A stretch of DNA of 64,000 bases from Candidatus Avimonas narfae (GCA_904395335.1 CAJFNR010000004.1:92604-156603); one strand, 5' to 3'. Counted from the first letter of the stretch, positions 22,935 through 31,935 are shown. The notes: generated from the sequence alone by a model not told the origin. Numbers and translations are program-made.

Positions 22935-22962
22935 AAAAAAGCCTGAATTATCGGGCTTTTTT
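22935..22962 (+). terminator. Intrinsic terminator
   Basis: AAAAAAGCC ... GGCTTTTTT hairpin, immediately before leader copy 5. It closes the unit 21353-22924 and makes the next leader the likely start of a new transcript. Confidence 0.65.
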
Positions 22963-22972
22963 CGTCGTGAAG

Positions 22973-23025
22973 CCTTGTCTTTTGAGGTGTTACAGAGTAA
23001 GCTCCACTCACATCAAAAAAGGAGG
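22973..23025 (+). promoter_or_regulatory. Repeated leader motif, copy 5
   Basis: CCTTGTCTTTTGAGGTGTTA, CAGAGTAAGCTCCACTCACA, TCAAAAAAGGAGG. CCTT and TTTTG pair with CAAAA and AAGG; GTGT with ACAT; GAG with CTC replaces CAG/CTG of copies 3 and 4, a compensating change. Confidence 0.6.
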
Positions 23026-23032
23026 TTTCACT

Positions 23033-23344
23033 ATGAACCAAGCAACCAAGACAAAGCAGGCGGCCTTTGAGGAACTTATGCGGGAAAACGGCTTCCAGTA
23101 CCTCGGAGCGACTACCTACGACGGGAACTTTATGTATGAGCGCACATGGCGGCATACGTCCGACGTGGCCTTTTACGGCCCCATGGAAAGCACCTACAAG
23201 GTGGTGGCATATATCGCCTACGGCACCCCGGTCATCCAGCTTTTCCAGAATGGCCGGGCGCTGGGCACCCGCGACTATTCCAGCCCGAGGCGGGCGCTGA
23301 ATGCCATCCGCGAAATCCTCCGGTGCGCCGGACATGAACTGTAA
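23033..23344 (+). CDS. Small uncharacterised prophage accessory protein
   Basis: 103 residues from ATG at 23033 behind the GGAGG of leader copy 5. Text AAFEELMRENGFQYLGATTYDGNFMYERTW, then DVAFYGPMESTYKVVAYIAYG and a helical C-terminus. The YGPME element recalls the gene at 21010. No membrane segment. First gene of a three-gene unit ending at 24770. Confidence 0.62.
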   Translation: MNQATKTKQAAFEELMRENGFQYLGATTYDGNFMYERTWRHTSDVAFYGPMESTYKVVAYIAYGTPVIQLFQNGRALGTRDYSSPRRALNAIREILRCAGHEL

Positions 23345-23356
23345 GGGGGTGCTGTT

Positions 23357-23836
23357 GTGGGTGATTTTCGAGAAGCATACGCAGAAAAATACGGCCCCAT
23401 GTTGGCGGCCCGCAGGCCGGTATCACCGGATCGGCATGAAACGCTGGTTCAGCTATGCCAGCGCAACTGCTGGCTGAAAAGGAATGGCCTTGCTTTTATG
23501 GACGATCCCTGCCTGGAATCGGACAGCTCCTATACATTCTGCGAGTATGACGATATAGCCATGTTGCGGCTGTTTTTTGAACATGGAAATTGGAGCATAC
23601 GGCAGGGCGTGATATATCGGGATTTGTTCTTCTGCAATCAGGTCAACGGCGGGGACGAATGGTGGACGTGCCGGTACGACCATGAGGCCGGTGAATATTT
23701 CCCCTTTGAGAGCATTACCATGAAAGCGATCATCAACAAGGGTGAATTTGAAGCCCTGCTTGCCGATATGCAGGCGGCCACCGTGGAACAATGCAAACGG
23801 CTGGACTACGCGGGAAGGAGCGAGGGGCATGAATAG
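23357..23836 (+). CDS. Uncharacterised prophage accessory protein
   Basis: 159 residues starting with GTG at 23357 after AAGGGGGTG. Cysteine-containing, with text ETLVQLCQRNCWLKRNGLAFMDD and TFCEYDDIAMLRLFFEHGNWSIRQGVIYRDLFFCNQVNGGDEWW, and a C-terminal helix. It overlaps the following gene by eight bases. No similarity recognised; probably part of the accessory module. Confidence 0.58.
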   Translation: MGDFREAYAEKYGPMLAARRPVSPDRHETLVQLCQRNCWLKRNGLAFMDDPCLESDSSYTFCEYDDIAMLRLFFEHGNWSIRQGVIYRDLFFCNQVNGGDEWWTCRYDHEAGEYFPFESITMKAIINKGEFEALLADMQAATVEQCKRLDYAGRSEGHE

Positions 23837-24770
23837 GGATTTTTTAAGCTGGCTCGGTCATGCCGATAGCAACACTTGCACGATTGAAGAAGCAGGCATG
23901 ACCTATCATTTTATCCGGGTGCAAAAAAGCGAGTTTTTCGACTACCTCTACTGCCAGCGGCAATACTCTGAAAAAGAGTTGACTCGCGGCAGCGCATTTA
24001 AGTATGTCGGTATTTTCTGCCGGAAAGATGGCGAGCTGTACGACGCGCAGTACGATCTCAAATCGCTGGATCACGAGCTTGGGACTATGGCAGATAAGAG
24101 CGCCGGGGTTCTTTCCGAACAACTACAGGCGGCTGTTCGTCAGCGCGTGGAGGCGGCTATCGGCAATGACCGGCGCAACCTGAAAATTTCTGAACTTACC
24201 GACAGCGCGCTTCTAAAGCGTCTGGATTATGCCCGGCAGTATGGGGCAAAGGAGAATGCCCGCAAGCGCTACATGGATATGGAGGAGTTTCAACCGCCGG
24301 TATATCGCTGCGTCTACGATCCAGATCATTGGACGGAGGATTCCCTGCTGGACTATATTTTAGACTCACAGGGCTATGCCTCTAAAGAGGCCGCAGCCTA
24401 CATAGAAAACAATCAGGAAGAAATGCTCTTTGATTTCCTTTGCAGTGACATGGAGCTGGCGGAATACCAGGCGCTGGTGGCCGATACGAACAACCCGGTG
24501 CATATCGTCAAGAAGATTATGGCCGCCATGAATACCACCCCTGCTAAGACGGTGAATGTCACTATTTTAAAGAATGGCGAGGAATTTACTTTCAAAACGG
24601 AGGCGCAAGAACTGCGCCGGGACTGTAAGAACTATTACAGCAGTTGGAACATGGTGGCGGCGGATCGCCGGAAATTTGAAGAACTGTTCGGACGAAGCGC
24701 CGACTATACCCCGCAGGAAATCCTCCGCATTACCTATGCCAGAGCGGTACTGTATGAAGCAGGGCAATAG
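23829..24770 (+). CDS. Uncharacterised prophage protein, about 313 residues
   Basis: 313 residues from ATG at 23829 (GAGGGGC upstream). It is acidic and mostly helical: an N-terminal segment (SWLGHADSNTCTIEEAGMTYHFI), a middle coiled-coil-like part (LSEQLQAAVRQRVEAAIGNDRR) and a C-terminus with NVTILKNGEEFTFKTEAQELRRDCKNYYSSWNM. The last gene before the terminator and large terminase. No enzyme motif recognised. Its size sets it apart from the other accessory genes; a counter-defence or host-takeover role is possible but unsupported. Confidence 0.6.
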   Translation: MNRDFLSWLGHADSNTCTIEEAGMTYHFIRVQKSEFFDYLYCQRQYSEKELTRGSAFKYVGIFCRKDGELYDAQYDLKSLDHELGTMADKSAGVLSEQLQAAVRQRVEAAIGNDRRNLKISELTDSALLKRLDYARQYGAKENARKRYMDMEEFQPPVYRCVYDPDHWTEDSLLDYILDSQGYASKEAAAYIENNQEEMLFDFLCSDMELAEYQALVADTNNPVHIVKKIMAAMNTTPAKTVNVTILKNGEEFTFKTEAQELRRDCKNYYSSWNMVAADRRKFEELFGRSADYTPQEILRITYARAVLYEAGQ

Positions 24771-24803
24771 CCCGAATCCTTAAAGCTTAAAAATTATCTT
24801 CAA

Positions 24804-24837
24804 GGGACTTTCCCCACGCGGGGGAGGTTCCTTTTTT
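24804..24837 (+). terminator. Intrinsic terminator before the packaging and head genes
   Basis: GGGACTTTCCCC (24804-24815) pairs with GGGGGAGGTTCC (24820-24831), followed by six T. It separates the accessory block from the large terminase gene. Confidence 0.75.
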
Positions 24838-24872
24838 GCTGCCATTTTTGAAGAAAGGAGGCGCGGTTCGCC

Positions 24873-26474
24873 TTGCGAAAGCTGAAAACCTACAAACCCA
24901 CTATTTTCAAGGCGGACGGCTCCACCTACGACCGGAACCGGGCCGATCTGGCGGTGAACTTTATCGGCTGCCTCAAGCACACCAAGGGCGAGTGGTACGG
25001 CCAGAACTTTGCACTCATTGACTGGCAGGAACAGATTGTGCGGGATTTGTTCGGCATTGTGAAACCCAACGGATACCGCCAGTTTAACACCGCCTATGTA
25101 GAAATCCCGAAGAAGCAGGGAAAATCCGAGCTGGCGGCGGCTATTGCGTTGCTGCTCACCTGCGGGGACATGGAATATGGCGGCGAGGTGTACGGCTGCG
25201 CCTCCGACCGGCAGCAGGCTTCGATTGTATTTGACGTGGCCTGCGGCATGGTGGAGCAATGCCCGGCGCTGAAAGCCCGCATTAAACCAGTGCTCTCTCA
25301 AAAGCGGCTGATCTACAAACCGCTGGGGAGCTTCTATCAGGTGCTTTCCGCCGAGGCCTACACCAAGCACGGCCTGAATGTTCACGCGGTGGTCTTCGAC
25401 GAGCTCCACGCCCAGCCCAACCGTCAGCTCTATGACGTGATGACCCACGGCTCCGGCGACGCGAGGCGGCAGCCCCTGTATTTCCTGATTACCACGGCTG
25501 GCAATGACGTGAACAGTATTTGCTATGAGGTACATCAAAAGGCGCGGGATATTCTGGACAGGCGAAAAAGCGACCCCACCTTCTATCCGGTGATCTACGG
25601 CGCGGAGGAGGGCGACGATTGGACGGCTCCGGCCACATGGAGAAAGGCTAACCCCTCGCTGGGTGTGACGGTGGATATAGAGAAGCTGGAAGCGGCCTGC
25701 CAGAGCGCCAAGCAAAACCCGGCGGAAGAAAACCTGTTCCGGCAGCTCCGCCTTTGCCAGTGGGTAAAGCAGGCGGTGCGGTGGATGCCCATGGAAGCAT
25801 GGGACAAATGCACCTTTGCGGTAGACCCGGAGGCCCTTCGGGGCCGGGTGTGCTACGGCGGTCTTGACCTATCCTCCACCACCGATATTACGGCCTTTGT
25901 GCTGGTCTTTCCCCCGGAGGACGCGGACGATAAATACATCATCCTGCCCTTTTTCTGGATACCGGAGGACAATCTGGATCTGCGGGTACGGCGGGATCAC
26001 GTCCCCTATGACGTGTGGGAAAAGCAGGGCTACTTAAAAACCACCGAGGGCAACGTCGTCCACTATGGATATATTGAGTCCTTTATCGAGGAACTCGGCA
26101 CGAAGTACAACATCCGGGAAATCGCCTTTGACCGCTGGGGTGCGGCGCAGATGGTGCAGAACTTGGAGGGGCTGGGGTTTACGGTGGTTCCCTTCGGACA
26201 GGGCTTTAAGGATATGAGCCCACCTTCCAAGGAACTCATGCGGCTGACGCTGGACGAGAAAATCGCCCACGGCGGCCACCCGGTGCTGCGCTGGATGATG
26301 GATAACATACACGTCCGAACCGATCCGGCGGGCAATATCAAGCCGGACAAGGAGAAATCCACCGAGAAGATAGACGGCGCGGTGGCGACCGTTATGGCGC
26401 TGGATCGGGCCGTGCGAGGCGGCGGGAGTACCGGCGTTTCTATCTACGACGAAAGGGGCCTTTTGTTGATTTGA
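24873..26474 (+). CDS. Phage terminase large subunit (HK97-type)
   Basis: 533 residues, starting with TTG at 24873 downstream of AAAGGAGG. ATPase part: Walker A variant EIPKKQGKSEL (about residue 76) and Walker B VVFDELHAQ (about 175). Nuclease part: first aspartate in GGLDLSSTTDITAF (about 329), AFDRWGAAQM and the final aspartate in KIDGAVATVMALDRA (about 500). It cuts concatemeric DNA and drives it into the procapsid through the portal. It lies 7.9 kb from its small subunit. The next start overlaps its stop (TGATG). Confidence 0.93.
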   Translation: MRKLKTYKPTIFKADGSTYDRNRADLAVNFIGCLKHTKGEWYGQNFALIDWQEQIVRDLFGIVKPNGYRQFNTAYVEIPKKQGKSELAAAIALLLTCGDMEYGGEVYGCASDRQQASIVFDVACGMVEQCPALKARIKPVLSQKRLIYKPLGSFYQVLSAEAYTKHGLNVHAVVFDELHAQPNRQLYDVMTHGSGDARRQPLYFLITTAGNDVNSICYEVHQKARDILDRRKSDPTFYPVIYGAEEGDDWTAPATWRKANPSLGVTVDIEKLEAACQSAKQNPAEENLFRQLRLCQWVKQAVRWMPMEAWDKCTFAVDPEALRGRVCYGGLDLSSTTDITAFVLVFPPEDADDKYIILPFFWIPEDNLDLRVRRDHVPYDVWEKQGYLKTTEGNVVHYGYIESFIEELGTKYNIREIAFDRWGAAQMVQNLEGLGFTVVPFGQGFKDMSPPSKELMRLTLDEKIAHGGHPVLRWMMDNIHVRTDPAGNIKPDKEKSTEKIDGAVATVMALDRAVRGGGSTGVSIYDERGLLLI

Positions 26475-27268
26475 TGAACAATACCCAACCGCAGCTTCCC
26501 AAGCGGCACGTTGTTAATTTATCTGGCGGCAAGGATTCCACCGCCATGCTGCTGCGGATGATCGAGGAAAACTATCCCATTGACGAAATCCTGTTTTGCG
26601 ATACCGGGATGGAATTTCCGGAGCTGTACGCCCATCTGGAACGGATCGAAAAAGAAACCGGGCGTACCATTACCCGGCTGAAAGCACCGCAGAGCTTTGA
26701 ATTCTATTTTTCGGAATATACCCCAAAGCGAAAGAATCCTCGTCTTGCCGCCTATCATGGATTTAGCTGGCCCGGCCCCCGCGCCCGTTGGTGTACAGGG
26801 CAATTAAAAACCCGGATTATTGATAAATACTTGAAACAGTATGACGGAAAATATGATGTCGTGCAATATATCGGAATCGCGGCGGATGAACCCACGCGGG
26901 CGAAGGAGCACCACTATCCTCTGATGGATTGGGGCATGACCGAGGCGGATTGCCTGCGGTACTGCTATGACCGGGGCTACGATTGGGGCGGGTTGTATGA
27001 AATCTTTGACCGGGTTTCCTGCTGGTGCTGCCCGCTGCAATCCCTCCCGGAGCTGCGGAAGCTCCGGGAGTATTTTCCCGCGCTATGGAAAAAGCTGCGG
27101 GAAATGGATGACAGTACATGGCGCACCTTCAAGGAGGGCTATTCCGTCCGTCGTTTGGAGGTGCGTTTTGATTTGGAAAATATCTTTTTGTCGCAGGGCA
27201 AAAGTATCCGGTGCCGGGAATTTTACCGCACCCTGCATTTTTTGACCGATACAAAGGAGGCGAGCTGA
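26474..27268 (+). CDS. PAPS reductase / PP-loop ATPase-like protein
   Basis: 264 residues from ATG at 26474, overlapping the terminase stop by one base. PP-loop SGGKDSTAM near residue 17, CDTGMEFPE, then WCTGQLKTRIID and CWCCPLQSLPELRKLRE, a cysteine cluster usual in phage PAPS-reductase-family proteins (DndC-like shape). Such proteins adenylate and transfer sulfur in phosphorothioation or nucleotide thiolation, or act in sulfur assimilation. Placed between terminase and portal, it is probably a phage modification or metabolic gene. With the Mom pair it suggests the phage chemically alters nucleic acid; that link is inference. Confidence 0.82.
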   Translation: MNNTQPQLPKRHVVNLSGGKDSTAMLLRMIEENYPIDEILFCDTGMEFPELYAHLERIEKETGRTITRLKAPQSFEFYFSEYTPKRKNPRLAAYHGFSWPGPRARWCTGQLKTRIIDKYLKQYDGKYDVVQYIGIAADEPTRAKEHHYPLMDWGMTEADCLRYCYDRGYDWGGLYEIFDRVSCWCCPLQSLPELRKLREYFPALWKKLREMDDSTWRTFKEGYSVRRLEVRFDLENIFLSQGKSIRCREFYRTLHFLTDTKEAS

Positions 27269-27269
27269 C

Positions 27270-28553
27270 ATGGGTGTGTTCAGCCGTTTTTTTCATTCCA
27301 GAGATAAGCCGGATGATCCACGCCGGGCGCAGGATACGCTGGGCGGGAGCCGGTTTTCGTTTTTCTTCGGCAGCTCGACCAGCGGCAAGCCGGTAAACGA
27401 GCGCACCGCCATGCAGATGACGGCGGTGTATTCCTGCGTCCGCATTCTCTCCGAAGCGGTGGCGGGGCTGCCCCTTCACCTGTACCGATACGGCGAGAAC
27501 GGCAGCAAGGAAAAGGCGCTGGATCATCCGTTATACCGGCTGCTCCACGACGAGCCCAACCCGGAAATGACCTCGTTCACCTTTCGGGAAACCCTCATGA
27601 GCCACCTGCTGCTGTATGGCAACGCCTACGCGCAGATTATCCGCAACGGCAAGGGCGAAGTGGTGGGCCTCTATCCTTTGATGCCGACCAAAATGACGGT
27701 GGATCGGGACGGCAAAGGTCAGCTTTATTACCTCTATACACGCGGTTCGGACGATTCGCCAACCGACCTATCCAGCGGACAGGTGTATCTGCCGTCGGAG
27801 CAGGTGCTCCATATTCCCGGCCTTGGGTATGACGGGATAGTGGGATACAGCCCCCTTGCCATGGCGAAAAACGCGGTGGGAATGGCGATTGCCTGCGAGG
27901 AATACGGGGCGCGCTTTTTCGCCAACGACGCGGCCCCCGGCGGCGTGTTGGAACACCCCGGCGTACTCAAAAACCCGGAGAAGGTGCGGGAGAGCTGGAA
28001 CAAGCTGTTTCGCGGGAGCGCGAATGCCCATCAGGTGGCGGTGTTAGAGGAGGGCCTCAAATATCAGCCTATCGGTATCTCCCCGGAGCAGGCGCAATTT
28101 CTGGAAACGCGGAAGTTTCAAATCAACGAGATTGCCCGCATTTTCCGGGTGCCGCCCCACATGGTGGGCGATTTGGAGAAATCCAGCTTTTCAAATATTG
28201 AACAGCAGAGTCTGGAATTTGTGAAATACACCTTAGAACCGTGGTTGATCCGCTGGGAGCAGAGCATGGCCCGCCGTTTGTTCACCGAGGGCGAAAAGCA
28301 GGAGTATTTTATCCGCTTTAACGTGGAGGGGCTGCTGCGGGGCGATTATGCCAGCCGGATGAACGGTTACGCGGTGGCGAGGCAGAACGGCTGGATGAGC
28401 GCCAACGATATCCGGGAGCTTGAAAACCTCGACCGGATTCCGCCGGAGCTGGGCGGGGATTTGTACCTTGTCAACGGCTCCATGACGAAGCTGGCGGACG
28501 CGGGAGCCTTTGCGTCAACCACTACTACAGAAACGGAGGACAACGTGATATGA
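27270..28553 (+). CDS. Phage portal protein, HK97 family
   Basis: 427 residues. Typical HK97-family text: FSFFFGSSTSGKPVNERTAM, YSCVRILSEAVAGLPLHLYR, TLMSHLLLYGNAYAQIIRNGKGEVVGLYPL and RIFRVPPHMVGDLEKSSFSNIEQQSLEFVKYTL. The portal ring at the capsid vertex is the DNA entry channel and docks the terminase. ATG at 27270 follows AAAGGAGG. It overlaps the protease gene by four bases (ATGA). Confidence 0.95.
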   Translation: MGVFSRFFHSRDKPDDPRRAQDTLGGSRFSFFFGSSTSGKPVNERTAMQMTAVYSCVRILSEAVAGLPLHLYRYGENGSKEKALDHPLYRLLHDEPNPEMTSFTFRETLMSHLLLYGNAYAQIIRNGKGEVVGLYPLMPTKMTVDRDGKGQLYYLYTRGSDDSPTDLSSGQVYLPSEQVLHIPGLGYDGIVGYSPLAMAKNAVGMAIACEEYGARFFANDAAPGGVLEHPGVLKNPEKVRESWNKLFRGSANAHQVAVLEEGLKYQPIGISPEQAQFLETRKFQINEIARIFRVPPHMVGDLEKSSFSNIEQQSLEFVKYTLEPWLIRWEQSMARRLFTEGEKQEYFIRFNVEGLLRGDYASRMNGYAVARQNGWMSANDIRELENLDRIPPELGGDLYLVNGSMTKLADAGAFASTTTTETEDNVI

Positions 28554-29284
28554 ATACTTCGACGCGGGCGAATAACCCGCAAAATACAACCCGCCGGTTT
28601 TGGAATTGGGTGCGGAACTCGGACGAGAGCCGCACCCTTTACCTGAACGGCACGATTGCCGAGGAAAGCTGGTTTGATGATGACGTGACCCCGGCCATGT
28701 TCAAGGCGGAGCTGCTGGCCGGAGAGGGCGACATCACGGTTTGGATCAACAGCCCCGGCGGCGACTGTGTGGCGGCCTCTCAAATCTACAGTATGCTCAT
28801 GGATTACACAGGGGCTGTTACCGTAAAAATCGACGGGATCGCGGCCAGCGCCGCCAGCGTGATCGCCATGGCGGGCACCCGCGTCCTTATGGCTCCCACA
28901 GCGTTAATGATGGTACATAACCCGCTGACGGTGGCAATCGGCGACAGCGACGAGATGAAGAAAGCGCTTGCCATGCTGGACGAAGTAAAGGAGTCGATTA
29001 TCAATGCCTACGAAATCAAAACGGGGCTGTCACGGGCGAAGCTCTCGCACCTCATGGACGCGGAAACGTGGCTCTCCGCCCATAAGGCCGTGGAGCTTGG
29101 CTTCGCAGACGACCTCCTATTCCGCAGCGACGAGCAGACGGATACCCCGCCGGAACCGGAGAGCTTCGCGTTCTCGCGGCGGGCGGTAACGAACCACCTT
29201 TTGAGTAAGCTGCCCCATGCAAAAACCGAACAGAAACAACCTGCCGAGCCGCTGTATCAGCGGCTTAATCTTTTGAAATTTTAA
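28550..29284 (+). CDS. Head maturation protease, ClpP-like
   Basis: 244 residues. A ClpP/S49-type serine protease core: INSPGGDCVAASQIYSML, GIAASAASVIAMAGT (catalytic serine), MMVHNPLTVAIGD (catalytic histidine) and EVGL-like ELGFADDLLF at the end of the domain. The C-terminal 60 residues form a linker. It removes the scaffold domain of the capsid protein during head assembly. It overlaps the portal gene by four bases and precedes the capsid gene. Confidence 0.93.
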   Translation: MNTSTRANNPQNTTRRFWNWVRNSDESRTLYLNGTIAEESWFDDDVTPAMFKAELLAGEGDITVWINSPGGDCVAASQIYSMLMDYTGAVTVKIDGIAASAASVIAMAGTRVLMAPTALMMVHNPLTVAIGDSDEMKKALAMLDEVKESIINAYEIKTGLSRAKLSHLMDAETWLSAHKAVELGFADDLLFRSDEQTDTPPEPESFAFSRRAVTNHLLSKLPHAKTEQKQPAEPLYQRLNLLKF

Positions 29285-29297
29285 GGAGGATTTGACT

Positions 29298-30500
29298 ATG
29301 AATAAAATTCTGGAACTGCGCGAGAAACGCGCCAAGGTGTGGGAAACTGCCAAGGCGTTCCTCGATTCCAAGCGCGGGGCGGACGGCCTGCTGGCTGCGG
29401 AGGACGTGAACACCTATGAAAAGATGGAAACCGAGGTTGTCGATCTCGGTAAGGAGATCGACCGCTTGGAGCGTCAGGCCGCTTTGGACGCGGAGCTGAA
29501 CCGCCCGGTCAACACCCCGCTGACCGGTAAACCCGCTGCGGGTTCCGGCGAGGAAAAGACTGGCCGGGCTTCCGCTGCATACCGGCACTCCTTTTGGAAC
29601 GCCATGCGGGCCAAGGTTCCCAGCCACGAGGTTTTGAACGCCCTGCAGATCGGCACCGATTCCGAGGGCGGATATCTGGTGCCGGATGAATTTGAACATA
29701 CGCTGGTGGAGGCGTTGGAGGAGCAGAACATTTTTCGCTCTCTCGCTCATGTGATCCAGACCAGCTCCGGCGACCGGAAGATCCCGGTGGTGGCTTCCAA
29801 GGGCACCGCTTCGTGGGTGGATGAGGAAGGGACGATCCCCGAAAGCGACGACGCTTTCTCGCAGGTGTCGATTGGGGCCTACAAGCTCGGCACCATGATT
29901 AAGGTATCCGAGGAGCTGCTGAACGACAGCGTGTTTGATTTGGAGGCATACATCTCCCGCGAGTTTGCCCGCCGGATCGGCAACAAGGAGGAGGAAGCCT
30001 TCTTCGGCGGCGACGGCAAGGGCAAGCCGCTGGGGGTTCTGGCGGCGACCGGCGGCGCAGAGGTAGGCGTGACCGCCGCTTCCGCCACGGCGCTGACGGT
30101 GGATGAGGTGTTCGACCTGTTTTACTCCCTCAAAGCCCCGTATCGCAAGAGCGCGGTGTTCATCATGAACGATGCTTCGGTCAAGGCGCTGCGCAAGCTC
30201 AAGGACAATAACGGCCAGTATCTGTGGCAGCCGAGCCTGACCGCAGGCACCCCGGATACGCTGCTGGGCCGCCCGGTGTATACCTCGGCATATATGCCGA
30301 CCATGGCAGCGGGTGCGAAATCTGTCCTGTTCGGCGATCTGTCGTATTATTGGGTAGCTGATAGACAAGGGCGCTCCTTCCGACGCTTGGGCGAACTGTT
30401 CGCACCTACCGGACAGGTGGGCTTCCTCGCTACTCAGCGAGTGGATGGCAAGCTCATTCTGCCGGAGGCTGTGCAGGTATTGCAGCAAAAGGCTTCTTAA
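29298..30500 (+). CDS. Major capsid protein, HK97 fold
   Basis: 400 residues from ATG at 29298, eight bases after AAGGAGG. Residues 1-100 are a helical coiled-coil delta domain (NKILELREKRAKVWETAKAFL...) that serves as scaffold and is removed by the protease. The mature part starts near GTDSEGGYLVPDEFEHTLVEALEEQ, then GTIPESDDAFSQVSIGAYKLGTMIKVSEELL and the E-loop and P-domain. Highest-expressed late product by ribosome site. The C-terminal strand VDGKLILPEAVQVLQ completes the fold. Confidence 0.95.
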   Translation: MNKILELREKRAKVWETAKAFLDSKRGADGLLAAEDVNTYEKMETEVVDLGKEIDRLERQAALDAELNRPVNTPLTGKPAAGSGEEKTGRASAAYRHSFWNAMRAKVPSHEVLNALQIGTDSEGGYLVPDEFEHTLVEALEEQNIFRSLAHVIQTSSGDRKIPVVASKGTASWVDEEGTIPESDDAFSQVSIGAYKLGTMIKVSEELLNDSVFDLEAYISREFARRIGNKEEEAFFGGDGKGKPLGVLAATGGAEVGVTAASATALTVDEVFDLFYSLKAPYRKSAVFIMNDASVKALRKLKDNNGQYLWQPSLTAGTPDTLLGRPVYTSAYMPTMAAGAKSVLFGDLSYYWVADRQGRSFRRLGELFAPTGQVGFLATQRVDGKLILPEAVQVLQQKAS

Positions 30501-30513
30501 TGGAGGTAACGGT

Positions 30514-30825
30514 ATGGAGGGCTTGCTCCAAAAGGTCAAAGACAATTTGATTTTGTCCCATGACGAGGATGACGGGCTGCTGCGGGGATATATCGCGGCG
30601 GCCCTTGCTTATGCGGAGGGATATCAGCACCACCCATCCGGCTTCTATACAGACAACCCCATGCCGCCCACCACCGAGCAGGCTGTTATGATGCTGGCCT
30701 CTCATTTTTACGAAAGCCGGGACGGCAGCACCGGCGGCTTTTTTGCGGATAACGTGCAGGCCGGGCAGCAGGTATGGCAGACGGTCAACCTGCTGCTCCG
30801 GCTCGACCGGGAATGGCAGGTGTGA
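30514..30825 (+). CDS. Head-tail connector protein (gp6-like)
   Basis: 103 residues from ATG at 30514 with TGGAGG eight bases upstream. Text LLRGYIAAALAYAEGYQHHPSGFY and MPPTTEQAVMMLASHFYESRDG is characteristic of small DNA-packaging or connector proteins such as HK97 gp6, which form the ring under the portal. Position between capsid and head-closure genes agrees. Confidence 0.85.
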   Translation: MEGLLQKVKDNLILSHDEDDGLLRGYIAAALAYAEGYQHHPSGFYTDNPMPPTTEQAVMMLASHFYESRDGSTGGFFADNVQAGQQVWQTVNLLLRLDREWQV

Positions 30826-30831
30826 CGATAA

Positions 30832-31167
30832 GTGAGTTTTGGAAAAATGCGGACGCCGGTATCCATTCTCCGCACCGAAACGGTCAAGGACAGCGAGGGC
30901 TTTTCCAGCCAGCGGGACGTGGTGCTGGCGGAGGTGCGGGCCTACCACGAGGCGCGGCATGGAAGCGAGCGCTGGGCCAACCGGGCGGCGTTCTCGGAAG
31001 CCACCGATCTGTTTCGGTTCCGGGCGATCCCCAGCGTGGAAATCTCCACAGCGCTGTTTTTACGGTGCGACGGCTGCCGGTACGATATTACCAGCGTGGA
31101 AGATGTCAAGGGGCGCGGGCTGTATGTAGAGGTGCTGGCAAAGAAGGTGATCCCCTCAAATGGCTAA
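30832..31167 (+). CDS. Phage head closure protein
   Basis: 111 residues from GTG at 30832. MRTPVSILRTETVKDSEGF, EVRAYHEARHGSERWANRA and FRFRAIPSVEISTALFLRCDGCRYDITSVEDVKGRGLYVEVLAKK, with its closing beta-strands, match the SPP1 gp16/HK97-type head closure family that seals the connector after packaging. It overlaps the following gene by eight bases. Confidence 0.85.
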   Translation: MSFGKMRTPVSILRTETVKDSEGFSSQRDVVLAEVRAYHEARHGSERWANRAAFSEATDLFRFRAIPSVEISTALFLRCDGCRYDITSVEDVKGRGLYVEVLAKKVIPSNG

Positions 31168-31591
31168 AGCGGAATTTAAGCTCCCGGAGGAGTTCCTGCT
31201 GAAAATTTCCCGGCTGGGCGATAAGACGGACGAAATCCTCCCGCGTGTACTGGAAGCGGGCGGCGAGGTGGTGCTCGATAAGGTGCGGGAAAATTTGCAG
31301 GCGGTGGTGGGCCGGGATACCAAGGAGGCCTCCCGATCCACCGGCGAGCTGGTGTCCGCCCTGGGCATTTCCCCGGCGAAAATCGACCGGGACGGCAACT
31401 ATAACGTCAAGGTGGGCTTTGCGGAGCCGCGCCCGGATGGGAAAAGCAACGCCATGATCGCCAACGTCCTCGAATACGGCAAAAGCGGACAGCCGCCCAA
31501 GCCGTTTCTCAAACCGGCGAAATCCGCCTCCCGCGCTCCCTGTATCGAAGCTATGAAGCAGGCGTTGGAACAGGAGGTGGAAAAGCTGTGA
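31160..31591 (+). CDS. HK97 gp10-family tail completion protein
   Basis: 143 residues. Helical N-terminal part LPEEFLLKISRLGDKTDEILPRVLEAGGEVVLDKV, then TGELVSALGISPAKIDRDGNYNVKVGFAEPRPDGKSNAMIANVLEYGKSGQPPKPFLKPA; the EYG...PPxPFLxPA block is diagnostic of the HK97 gp10-like family that shapes the head-tail joint or tail terminator. Overlaps both neighbours. Confidence 0.88.
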   Translation: MAKAEFKLPEEFLLKISRLGDKTDEILPRVLEAGGEVVLDKVRENLQAVVGRDTKEASRSTGELVSALGISPAKIDRDGNYNVKVGFAEPRPDGKSNAMIANVLEYGKSGQPPKPFLKPAKSASRAPCIEAMKQALEQEVEKL

Positions 31592-31932
31592 GCCTGTTGG
31601 AAGATTTGAACCGCTGCCTTGCGCCGCTGGGGATTCCCATAGAAACCGGGGTTTTCAGCGAAGCCCCGCCGGACGAATATCTGGTGATAACCCCGCTGGC
31701 GGACAGCTTCGGGCTTCATGCAGACAATGCCCCGTTGTACGACGTGCAGGAAGCCCGGCTCTCCCTGTTCGCAAAGGGCAGCTACACCAAACAGAAAAAC
31801 GCAATCCTCCGCGCCCTGCTGGGTGCGGATTTTTATATAACCGACCGCCGGTATATCGGACGCGAGGACGAAACCGGCTTTTTTCATTACGCCATAGACG
31901 TGGCGAACCACTACGAACCAGAGGAGGAATAA
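31588..31932 (+). CDS. Tail terminator-like minor tail protein
   Basis: 114 residues with GTG at 31588, coupled to the previous gene. Text LAPLGIPIETGVFSEAPPDEYLVITPL, NAPLYDVQEARLSLFAKGSYT and ALLGADFYITDRRYIGREDETGFFHYAIDVANHYE fits the tail terminator fold (phi13/SPP1-type), which caps the tail tube at the end facing the head. Position between gp10-like and major tail genes is as expected. Confidence 0.75.
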   Translation: MSLLEDLNRCLAPLGIPIETGVFSEAPPDEYLVITPLADSFGLHADNAPLYDVQEARLSLFAKGSYTKQKNAILRALLGADFYITDRRYIGREDETGFFHYAIDVANHYEPEEE

Positions 31933-31935
31933 GAG

